Shown: one piece after another, positions 1 through 5,099 of the stretch
Numbering within the stretch: the first letter of the stretch is position 1
Layout: every line of letters begins with the position of its first letter
Source of the DNA: Actinomycetota bacterium
GTDB taxonomy: Bacteria; Actinomycetota; Thermoleophilia; Gaiellales; Gaiellaceae
DNA: 5,099 bases
Assembly (NCBI GenBank): GCA_013811645.1
Contig: JACCUU010000145.1
Coordinates: 1-5,099 of the forward strand
Reading direction: 5' to 3'
Program-made: the position numbers and the translations under genes
Notes under the pieces: generated by a model
Databases searched by the model: none
What the model saw: only the letters and a program-made list of their open reading frames with translations
What the model was told of the DNA's origin: nothing

Positions 1-1404
1 GCCGGGCACCTCGCCGCACAGGCGCGGTGTCGGGATCACCTTGCCGGGATTGCAGATCCCCACCGGATCGAACGCGCGTCGAAAGCGCCCGAAGACCTCG
101 AGGTCGCGCTCCGAGAACATCCGCGGCATCGAGCACGCCTTGTCCATCCCGACGCCGTGCTCGCCGGTGAGCGAGCCGCCCGCGTCCAGGCAGGCGTCGA
201 GGATCGCCTCCGCGAGCTCCCGCGCGCGATCGGTCTCGCCCGCCTCCGCGTCGTAGAGCACGAGCGGATGGAGGTTCCCGTCGCCCGCGTGGAAGACGTT
301 GCCCACGCGCAGGCCGTAGCGGGCCGACAGCTCCTCGATCTGGCGGAGAGCCGCGGGCAGGCGCGTGCGCGGGACGACGCCGTCCTGGACGTAGTAGTCG
401 GTCGCGATCCGGCCCATCGCTGCGAACGCCGACTTCCGTCCCTTCCAGAGGAGGGCCCGGTCGGCGTCGCTCGACGCAACCCGGAGCTCGAACGCGCCGC
501 ATGCGTCGCAGATGCGCTCGAGCTCCGCCGCGTCGTCCTCGACCTGCTCGACGACGCCGTCGAGCTCGACGAGGAGGACGGCGCCCGCTCCTTCGGGATA
601 GCCGGGCGCGACCGCTAGCTCTGCGGCCTCGATCGTGAGGCGGTCCATCATCTCGATCGCCGACGGCATCGCTCCCGCGGCGACGATCTCGGACACCGCG
701 GCGCCGGCGGCGTCCATCGTGTGGAACGCGGCGAGGAGCGTCCTGACTGACGCGGGGGACCGGACGACGCGCAGCGTGATGCGGGTGGCGATCCCGAGCG
801 TTCCCTCGGAGCCGACGATCGCGCCGAGCAGGTCGGGGCCGTCGGGGTCGAGCGCCTTGCCGCCGAGCTCGAGGAGCTCTCCATCGGGGAGGACGAAGGT
901 CAGGCCCGTGACGTGATGCACCGTGAACCCGTGCTTCAGGCAGTGCGCGCCGCCCGAGTTCTCGGCGACGTTGCCGCCGATCGTGCACACCTGTTGGCTC
1001 GACGGATCCGGCGCATAGAAGAACCCCTCGCCGGCCACGGCACGCGTGACGTCGAGGTTCGCCACCCCGGGCTCGACGACGATGCGCTGGCTCGCCAGGT
1101 CGATCTCGAGGATGCGATTCATGCGGGCAAGTGACACCACGAGCCCTCCCGCCAGGGGTGTAGCACCTCCCGAGAGCCCGGTTCCAGCACCTCGAGCGAC
1201 GAAGGGCACGCCCTCGCGATTGCATGCCTGCACGACCGCCCGCACGTCCTCGGTCGAGCCCGGGAGAACCACGAGCTCCGGGATCGCCCGATGTCCCGTG
1301 AGGCCGTCGCACTCGTAGACGCGAAGCTGCTCCGGCTCGGAGATCACATGCCTCGCTCCCAGGATGCGCTGCGTCTCCCGCACGAATGAAGCCGAGAGCG
1401 CCAT
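1..1404 (-). CDS. glcD: GlcD-type FAD-linked oxidase (glycolate oxidase subunit GlcD-like), 3' end beyond the window
   Basis: This is a FAD-dependent 2-hydroxy-acid oxidase of the GlcD/D-lactate dehydrogenase family (FAD_binding_4 plus FAD-oxidase_C). In the family it oxidises glycolate or D-lactate to the 2-oxo acid, usually in a membrane-associated GlcDEF complex. The ATG at 1404 opens 468 codons running off the left edge; about 20-30 residues are probably missing compared with E. coli GlcD (~499). Visible motifs, in order: RGAGTGLSGG at residues 71-80 (FAD pyrophosphate loop), APDPSSQ 131-137, IGGNVAENSGG 142-152, VGSEGTLG 197-204, DYYVQDGVVPR 336-346, HAGDGNLHP 372-380, TGEHGVG 413-419 and FDPVGICNPGK 445-455. 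The start is fixed because an in-frame stop, that of the preceding gene, lies only 21 bases upstream and there is no other start between. No good Shine-Dalgarno is visible, so translation may be coupled to the gene before. GlcE- and GlcF-like genes may follow to the left. Substrate cannot be told apart from D-lactate or 2-hydroxyglutarate by sequence alone. Confidence 0.93.
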   Translation of the reverse strand, partial: MALSASFVRETQRILGARHVISEPEQLRVYECDGLTGHRAIPELVVLPGSTEDVRAVVQACNREGVPFVARGAGTGLSGGATPLAGGLVVSLARMNRILEIDLASQRIVVEPGVANLDVTRAVAGEGFFYAPDPSSQQVCTIGGNVAENSGGAHCLKHGFTVHHVTGLTFVLPDGELLELGGKALDPDGPDLLGAIVGSEGTLGIATRITLRVVRSPASVRTLLAAFHTMDAAGAAVSEIVAAGAMPSAIEMMDRLTIEAAELAVAPGYPEGAGAVLLVELDGVVEQVEDDAAELERICDACGAFELRVASSDADRALLWKGRKSAFAAMGRIATDYYVQDGVVPRTRLPAALRQIEELSARYGLRVGNVFHAGDGNLHPLVLYDAEAGETDRARELAEAILDACLDAGGSLTGEHGVGMDKACSMPRMFSERDLEVFGRFRRAFDPVGICNPGKVIPTPRLCGEVPG

Positions 1405-1425
1405 CGCCGCGAGTCTACGGCCCGC

Positions 1426-1830
1426 TCAGCTCGCCGCCCAGAACTCCTCGAACACCTCCGGATCGCTCGGAAGCGCGAGCACCTCCCGGACGAGCCCGTC
1501 CTCGATGCGAAACAGCAGCACCTGCTCCAGCTCGAGGCTGCGCCCGAGTCGCGTGCCGCGCGCGACGTACATCGCGGCCGCTCGTTGGTCGCTCGCGAGG
1601 ACATCTCGAAGCTCGGATTCGTACGTTCCGTCGGTCTCCTTCGGCAGGCGGCCGAGGAAGCCGAAGATCTCTTCCCGGCCGCGGTAGACTCCCGCCATCA
1701 CGCCGCGCCCCGGCACCGTCCAGATCGCGTCCTCCGCGAAGAGCCGTCGCAGCCCGAAGCCGCCTTTCCCGCGCGCGAACGCGGCGAACACCGCTCGGAC
1801 GAGGGCTTCGTTCTCGGTCCTAGCGGTCAC
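1426..1830 (-). CDS. SnoaL/NTF2-like small protein
   Basis: A 134-residue protein of the SnoaL-like (SnoaL_2) branch of the NTF2 fold, a cone-shaped alpha+beta barrel that in different members acts as an isomerase, cyclase, hydrolase or simple ligand binder. The family pattern is seen in the N-terminal helix (ENEALVRAVFAAFARG, 6-21), LFAEDAIWTVPGRG 30-43 (the common 'DDVxWxxPG' turn), AGVYRGREEIFGFLGRL 46-62, the strand YVARGTRLGR 88-97, FRIEDGLVREV 107-117 and a terminal DPEVFEEFWA 123-132. I chose the GTG at 1830 over an upstream ATG at 1962. The longer reading would overlap nearly all of the preceding gene and add an arginine-rich stretch unlike the family. The GTG also has a GGGAG element 10 bases upstream and gives the usual family length. 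Its start overlaps the end of the preceding gene by 11 bases, which suggests translational coupling. A general-acid/base Asp/His pair cannot be assigned confidently, so the activity is unknown. Confidence 0.85.
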   Translation of the reverse strand: MTARTENEALVRAVFAAFARGKGGFGLRRLFAEDAIWTVPGRGVMAGVYRGREEIFGFLGRLPKETDGTYESELRDVLASDQRAAAMYVARGTRLGRSLELEQVLLFRIEDGLVREVLALPSDPEVFEEFWAAS

Positions 1831-2032
1831 GGGCTTCTTTCTCCCAGCGCGCGAGCAAGCCCTCGACATGGCGACGCTGAGCATCCGTGAACGGGACCCG
1901 AGAGACCAGGCGGCGCGCCTCCGCAGGGTCGTTGTTCTCGACGGCCGCCTCCAGATGCTCACGGAGCGGATTCGGCTGCCTGAGCTGGCGGCGCAGCCAA
2001 CGTAACAGGCTCACCGTGGCCTGATCGGTCAC
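1820..2032 (-). CDS. Small basic helical protein of unknown function (70 aa)
   Basis: I do not recognise this protein. It starts with GTG at 2032 and ends with TAG at 1820. The sequence is rich in Arg and Leu and appears almost wholly helical: VSLLRWLRRQLRQ at 7-19, PLREHLEAAVENN 22-34, DPAEARRLVSR 35-45, then TDAQRRHVEGLLARWEKEARDR 49-70. It lacks a signal peptide, membrane segment, cysteines or a metal-binding motif. It may form a short helical bundle of two or three helices. Reasons to think it real: it sits 16 bases after the stop of the long synthetase-like gene, overlaps the next gene's start by 11 bases in the usual operon manner, carries that gene's ribosome-binding site in its last codons, and has a non-repetitive, protein-like composition. 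Its own start lacks a clear Shine-Dalgarno, so it is probably translated by coupling to the gene before. A partner or adaptor of one of the flanking enzymes is possible, but that is inference. Confidence 0.7.
   Translation of the reverse strand: MTDQATVSLLRWLRRQLRQPNPLREHLEAAVENNDPAEARRLVSRVPFTDAQRRHVEGLLARWEKEARDR
1841..1845 (-). promoter_or_regulatory. Ribosome-binding site of the SnoaL-like gene
   Basis: GGGAG on the minus strand lies 10 bases before the GTG at 1830, within the last codons of the 70-residue gene. It is the clearest Shine-Dalgarno in the operon and decides the start of the SnoaL-like gene against the longer reading from 1962. Confidence 0.6.
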
Positions 2033-2048
2033 GGCGCCAGGCTAGACG

Positions 2049-4973
2049 CTAGAGAACCTCTTCGTCCTCTGTCTCGTCAGGCGTTGTCTGCCCGTCCTCA
2101 GATGCGGCAGCCGAGCCGTCGTCCGCGAGGCTGTAGGCGCTGAGCCTCGACGAAAGTCCGTCCATCCAGTTCACGGCCTCCGGCTCGTCGCCGGGGTCCT
2201 TGGCCGACCGCTCTCGGCGACCCTTGCGGCTGGACACCGGTGCTGGGCGAGGACGGCGCTCCTTCGAGGGGCGCTCGGAGTCTGGTCCGGCGCCATCCTG
2301 GCCGCTCTCCTTGACGAGAGAGCGGATGTCAGGCAGTGACGGGATGCCTGCGATCAGCGTAGGGGCGGGATCGGGCTTCACGACGTCTTCGGACTCGATG
2401 CCGAGGAGGGGAGCCGGACGCGGGATCGGCTTCGGCTCGATCCGTTCGCGAGGTGGCGCTGCTGGATCGACGACGTAGTCGGGCAGAGGGCCCGGATCGG
2501 GCTCGGGCTCGAGCGCCGACGCCGGTGGCGGAACCTGCGCGACCGGCTCCGAAGCGCGGTTGGGTTCGACCACGAAGTCAGGCAGAGGCTCGGGCTCGAC
2601 AACGAGCTCCGGGACGTGTTGCGGCTCATTCGCCAACACCGGCGCCGGTAGTCCGGCTTCCTCAGGCTCGGGCCCGAACTCGGGGACGTGGTTCGGTTCG
2701 AAGGCCGTTACCGGCTCGGGTTCCGGCCGGGGGGCAGGCTCGGGCTCCGGTTCTGGCTCGGGCTCTGGTTCGGGCACCGGCTCGGGAGCCGGCTCCGTGA
2801 CCGGCACTGGCTCGAACACGCGCGCGACAACAGGTTCCGGCTCGAGGTCGCGCTCGACGACAGATTCCGGTTCGGGAATGACGTCTAGCTCGGGCTCCGG
2901 CTCCGGCTCGAACTCGGGTTCCGGCGCGGCCTCGGCGACGGGCGCCGGTTCGGGTTGGGGGGTCGCTTCGGCGATGGGCTCGGGCTCGGGCTCGGGCTGC
3001 GACTCCGGCCACGCCTCGGCAACCGGCTCCGGCGAAGCGATCGCGAGCGTCTCGGGCTCGGCCGCCTCGACGAGGGCAACGGGTTCTGGCTCCGGCTCCG
3101 GCTCCGGTTTCGGCTGTGGCTCTGGATGTGGCTCGGGCTCGGGCTCGGACTCGGGCACCACGATGTAGTCGGGAAGCTCACCGACTTCCGCTCTCGGCTC
3201 CGCTTCTGGCTCTGCTCCTGGCTGGGATTGGGCGCCTGGCAGCGTCCATCCTCCGGCGGCCTCGTTCCAGGCGGGTTGCAGCTCGACAGGCTCGAGGAAC
3301 CCTGGCTCGAGCTCGCTCGTCGGCGGCAGCTCCCAGAGCGGGCGGCCGACGACGAGTCGTTCTCGGAGCTCGAGCCGTCGAACCTTCCCTCCCGGCGCCG
3401 TCGGAAGCTCGTCGACGAACTCGATCTCCCGCGGTACCTCGTGCTCGGCGAGTGACTGCCCGACGTCCTGGCGAAGTTCCGCCTCGAGCCCGACCGACCC
3501 CTCGACACCTGGCGCGAGGACGACGAATGCCCTCAGGAACTGCCCGCCACGTTCGAGATCCCGCACGCCGACGACGGCGCTTGCCGCAATGGCGTCGTGC
3601 TGGTGAAGTGCTCGCTCGCTCGCGTAAGGACTGAAGCGCTCTCCGCGGCTGGTCAGCATGTCGCTCGCGCGCCCTAAGAACCACAGGAATCCGTCCGCGT
3701 CGGCCGTCGCCACGTCACCGGTCGTGTACCAGTCTCCGCGGAAGGCCTCCTTCGTCTCGTTCGGCGCCTCCCAGTAGCCGGCGAAGAGCGTCGGAGTGCG
3801 ACCGCGTACGGCGAGCTCGCCCTCGGCGCCCGGCGGGAGCTCGTTTCCGCCTTCGTCGACGATCGCGACCTGGTGTCCGGGGAGTGGCAGGCCCAGCGAT
3901 CCTGGCTTGAAGCCCGCCTCAGCACCGTTCCCGACAACGACGTTGGTCTCGGCCTGCGAGTAGCCGTCGTGGATGACCAGCCCCCACGTTTCCTCGAAGA
4001 CCGCGCTCACCTCGGGGTCGAGATGGTCGCCGGTGGAGACCAGCCGGCGGAGCTGGGACGGCCGGAAGCGATCGAGCTCCGGGCGCAGCGCAAGCGCGGC
4101 GTACTCGGCAGGGGTCTGGGCGAGGATCGTCGTGCCGAGGCGATAGATCAGATCGAGGCGCTCCAGCGGTTCGAACTCGCCCTCGTGGAGCAGTGTCTCG
4201 GCTCCGCGCGACCACGGGCCGAGCAGGCTGTGCCAGACCGTGTTCGGAGATCCCGCTGAAGCCGTGCACCAGACGGCGTCCCCGCGACCCGCGTCGAGCC
4301 AGTACTCCGCCGCCACTCGGGCGGCGAAGGCGGCTGCGTTCGTGTGGGCGACGAGATGCGGCCCCCCGGAGGCTCCGGCGCTGGTGAGGACGAACGCAAG
4401 GTCGCGCGACGTCGAGTCGTGCGTCGGCGCCTGCTCGGGCGCGTCGAGGAGAAGCGGTTGGGCCTCGTCCACGTAGAGAACGTGCGGGCGCTCGACCATC
4501 CGTACGATCTCGGGCTCCGCCGCTCGCACGGCGACGACGAGACGTGCTGACGTTGCGGTCATGCGATCTTCGAGCGTGGTCGCGGACGTGGTCACGGGTG
4601 CCGGGACGACGACTGCGCCCACCTTCAGGCAGGCGAGCACGATCTCCAGCCAGTCGACGTTCGTCCCTACGAGCACCAAAACCCGGTCGCCCGGCCGCAC
4701 TCCGCGTTCGCGCAGAAGCGAGCTCCAACGCGCGCTCCGCTCGGCCAGCTGGAGGAACGTCCGAGGCTCGATGACGCCGTCTCTTCCGAGCACCGTCACC
4801 GCTTGCCGCTTGGGGTCGTGAGCGAGCGCCTCGATAACGTCGCGGGTGAAGTTGAATCGGTCGGGGACCTGCCAGCGCCCGTCCGCGAGCGCGGGATAGA
4901 GCGCGAGCTCGAGGGGCGACGAAGGCAGCCCTCCTCGTGGCGCGCGGCGGCGGCCGATGCGAAGCTTTTTCAC
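2049..4973 (-). CDS. Acyl-CoA synthetase-like (AMP-binding, ANL superfamily) protein with long Glu-Pro-rich tail
   Basis: A 974-residue protein. Residues ~20-541 form an ANL adenylating module, closest by eye to medium-chain acyl-CoA/benzoate-CoA ligases ([13 protein letters not shown] at 39-51 is typical of that group). These enzymes activate a carboxylate with ATP and pass it to CoA in the cytoplasm. Motifs: P-loop SAGASGGPH 198-206, YSQAE 338-342, WYTTGD 415-420, the hinge region GRASD 434-438 and PGGKVRR 527-533 with the distal catalytic Lys530. Two core residues differ from the usual: the P-loop Lys is His206, and the Thr of YGQTE is Ala341. Activity may therefore be altered or lost. The tail (542-974) has no known fold. 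It holds Glu-Pro repeats (~588-770), three copies of LPD(Y/F)(I/V)V (600, 797, 830), a basic stretch 903-925, a tryptophan-containing segment 936-949 and an acidic end. The start GTG at 4973 is the first start after an in-frame TAA at 5019-5021; no Shine-Dalgarno precedes it. It is the lead gene of the apparent operon. Family members are normally ~500-560 residues, so the tail is an addition of about 430. Confidence 0.9.
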   Translation of the reverse strand: MKKLRIGRRRAPRGGLPSSPLELALYPALADGRWQVPDRFNFTRDVIEALAHDPKRQAVTVLGRDGVIEPRTFLQLAERSARWSSLLRERGVRPGDRVLVLVGTNVDWLEIVLACLKVGAVVVPAPVTTSATTLEDRMTATSARLVVAVRAAEPEIVRMVERPHVLYVDEAQPLLLDAPEQAPTHDSTSRDLAFVLTSAGASGGPHLVAHTNAAAFAARVAAEYWLDAGRGDAVWCTASAGSPNTVWHSLLGPWSRGAETLLHEGEFEPLERLDLIYRLGTTILAQTPAEYAALALRPELDRFRPSQLRRLVSTGDHLDPEVSAVFEETWGLVIHDGYSQAETNVVVGNGAEAGFKPGSLGLPLPGHQVAIVDEGGNELPPGAEGELAVRGRTPTLFAGYWEAPNETKEAFRGDWYTTGDVATADADGFLWFLGRASDMLTSRGERFSPYASERALHQHDAIAASAVVGVRDLERGGQFLRAFVVLAPGVEGSVGLEAELRQDVGQSLAEHEVPREIEFVDELPTAPGGKVRRLELRERLVVGRPLWELPPTSELEPGFLEPVELQPAWNEAAGGWTLPGAQSQPGAEPEAEPRAEVGELPDYIVVPESEPEPEPHPEPQPKPEPEPEPEPVALVEAAEPETLAIASPEPVAEAWPESQPEPEPEPIAEATPQPEPAPVAEAAPEPEFEPEPEPELDVIPEPESVVERDLEPEPVVARVFEPVPVTEPAPEPVPEPEPEPEPEPEPAPRPEPEPVTAFEPNHVPEFGPEPEEAGLPAPVLANEPQHVPELVVEPEPLPDFVVEPNRASEPVAQVPPPASALEPEPDPGPLPDYVVDPAAPPRERIEPKPIPRPAPLLGIESEDVVKPDPAPTLIAGIPSLPDIRSLVKESGQDGAGPDSERPSKERRPRPAPVSSRKGRRERSAKDPGDEPEAVNWMDGLSSRLSAYSLADDGSAAASEDGQTTPDETEDEEVL
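2463..2486 (-). repeat. LPD(Y/F)(I/V)V motif, copy 3
   Basis: It encodes LPDYVVDP at residues 830-837, at the end of the Glu-Pro-rich part. It differs from copy 1 mainly by V for I at the fifth position and D for V at the seventh. Confidence 0.75.
2562..2585 (-). repeat. LPD(Y/F)(I/V)V motif, copy 2
   Basis: It encodes LPDFVVEP at residues 797-804. It is preceded by a related VPELVVEP segment at 788-795, which may be a diverged extra copy. Confidence 0.75.
3150..3176 (-). repeat. LPD(Y/F)(I/V)V motif, copy 1
   Basis: It encodes LPDYIVVPE at residues 600-608, just before the main Glu-Pro array. It matches two later copies near the far end of the tail, and it is the only hydrophobic/aromatic patch in its neighbourhood. 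Confidence 0.75.
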
Positions 4974-4982
4974 GGCAGAACC

Positions 4983-4988
4983 ATTATC
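4983..4988 (-). promoter_or_regulatory. Possible -10 element of the operon promoter (leaderless start)
   Basis: GATAAT on the minus strand is one base from the TATAAT consensus and ends 9 bases before the GTG at 4973. Used as a -10 box, it would place transcription start close to or at the GTG. That would fit the missing Shine-Dalgarno and the leaderless mRNAs common in actinobacteria. A -35 is not convincing (TTTAGC with an 18-base spacer is the best seen). The palindrome CCGATTCGG just upstream (4992-5000) lies between the two positions and could be an operator or chance. Confidence 0.35.
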
Positions 4989-5030
4989 GACCCGAATCGG
5001 CCTGGAGCTAAAGCGCGTTTACCTCATTCG

Positions 5031-5076
5031 GCGCAAGATCGAAATCCGCTAGCGCGGATTCCGATCGCGCAAGATC
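5031..5076. repeat. Direct repeat GCGCAAGATC flanking and overlapping the hairpin
   Basis: The 10-mer occurs at 5031-5040 and 5067-5076, 36 bases start to start. The second copy abuts the hairpin and the first shares its GATC with the stem. The combination gives a compact composite element with several GATC sites. Confidence 0.65.
5037..5066 (-). repeat. 13-bp inverted repeat (hairpin) upstream of the operon
   Basis: The arms 5037-5049 and 5054-5066 are inverted copies with one mismatch, around a 4-base loop. In the minus-strand transcript the odd pair becomes a G-U wobble, so the 13-bp stem is unbroken; in the plus-strand transcript it is an A-C mismatch. No T-run follows on either strand, so it is not an ordinary intrinsic terminator. 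It could be a regulator-binding operator, an RNA structure or a decayed mobile-repeat end. Confidence 0.7.
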
Positions 5077-5079
5077 CCT

Positions 5080-5099
5080 AAAGGCGGCCGCTTCGCGGC
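5080..5099. terminator. Possible hairpin terminator cut by the window edge
   Basis: The plus strand shows AAAGGCGGCCGC, a TTC loop, then GCGGC up to the last base. A continuation with CGCCTTT would complete a 12-bp GC stem flanked by A and T runs, the form of a bidirectional intrinsic terminator. Read on the minus strand, the stem is followed by CCTTTAGGG, so it would end a gene lying to the right of the window and insulate this operon. Only half of it is visible. Confidence 0.45.

Larger units (their letters stand above)
2460..3212 (-). repeat. Glu-Pro-coding low-complexity tract
   Basis: This part of the synthetase-like gene (residues ~588-838) is an in-frame array of GAG/GAA plus CCC/CCG/CCA codons, so the plus strand reads as irregular GGCTCG/GGCTCC hexamers. 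The longest pure runs are (EP)6 at residues 735-746 and (EP)4 at 624-631; elsewhere Ala, Val, Ile and Asp break the pattern. Synonymous codons vary along the tract, which argues for protein-level selection rather than a single recent slippage expansion. At the protein level alternating Glu-Pro should be extended and stiff, as in the Pro-rich spacer of TonB. Confidence 0.9.

Noticed and set aside
157..618. Plus-strand frame of 153 codons opposite glcD
   Set aside because: It lies antisense to strong GlcD motifs (HAGDGNLHP, TGEHGVG) and has no family features of its own.
1831..1962. 44-codon N-terminal extension of the SnoaL-like protein from an ATG at 1962
   Set aside because: It would overlap nearly the whole 70-residue gene, is an Arg/Ser-rich shadow sequence and lies before a better start (GTG 1830 with GGGAG).
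2560..3168. Plus-strand frame of 202 codons encoding a Gly-Ser repeat protein
   Set aside because: It is the antisense shadow of the Glu-Pro codons; GGCTCG repeats read as Gly-Ser. It lacks a ribosome-binding site, and the minus-strand frame continues a real enzyme.
2460..3212. CRISPR array or tandem mobile repeat
   Set aside because: The periodicity is 6 bases, in frame, without spacers; it is explained by Glu-Pro codons.
2885..3508. Minus-strand Arg/Ser-rich frame of 207 codons inside the synthetase-like gene
   Set aside because: It is an out-of-frame reading of the same repeat-rich DNA on the same strand, with RS-type low complexity and no domain features.
3919..4728. Minus-strand frame of 269 codons rich in Arg, Ala and Gly
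   Set aside because: It overlaps the ANL core, where the main frame shows recognisable motifs; composition is typical of a shifted frame in GC-rich DNA.
4970..4984. Four-codon mini-ORF (ATG at 4984, TGA overlapping the GTG start) as a leader peptide
   Set aside because: Its ATG overlaps the likely -10 box, so it may not be transcribed, and it has no ribosome-binding site; too short to support.

Overview
The window is a GC-rich stretch of bacterial DNA, very dense in G/C at third codon positions. It carries four genes, all on the minus strand and read from right to left, packed like one operon. The base composition, the GTG starts and a possible leaderless lead gene fit a high-GC Actinomycetota-type genome. 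A deep-branching group such as Thermoleophilia is my guess only; nothing here fixes the taxon.

Layout in the direction of transcription. The right edge (about 5080-5099) holds half of what looks like a hairpin terminator, probably belonging to a neighbouring gene. Next comes a roughly 100-base spacer (4974-5076) with a strong hairpin, a duplicated 10-mer and a possible promoter. The first gene (4973-2049) encodes a 974-residue protein. Residues ~20-541 are an acyl-CoA synthetase-like (ANL superfamily) adenylating module. It is followed by a ~430-residue tail rich in Glu-Pro, with a thrice-repeated LPD(Y/F)(I/V)V motif and an amphipathic-looking C-terminal segment. Sixteen bases later is a 70-residue basic helical protein of unknown function (2032-1820). 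It overlaps a 134-residue SnoaL/NTF2-like protein (1830-1426). After 21 bases comes a GlcD-type FAD-linked oxidase (1404 to beyond base 1), whose last residues lie outside the window.

How the genes work together is not clear from sequence. GlcD-type enzymes oxidise glycolate, D-lactate or similar 2-hydroxy acids. The SnoaL-like fold often binds small molecules, and ANL enzymes activate carboxylic acids. A 2-hydroxy-acid or carboxylic-acid metabolic unit is conceivable but is inference. The most unusual element is the first gene: its ATP-loop lysine is replaced by histidine and the Thr of its YGQTE-like motif by alanine, yet the distal catalytic lysine is kept. Its long, stiff, negatively charged tail with repeated short motifs looks like a spacer or scaffold ending in a docking segment.
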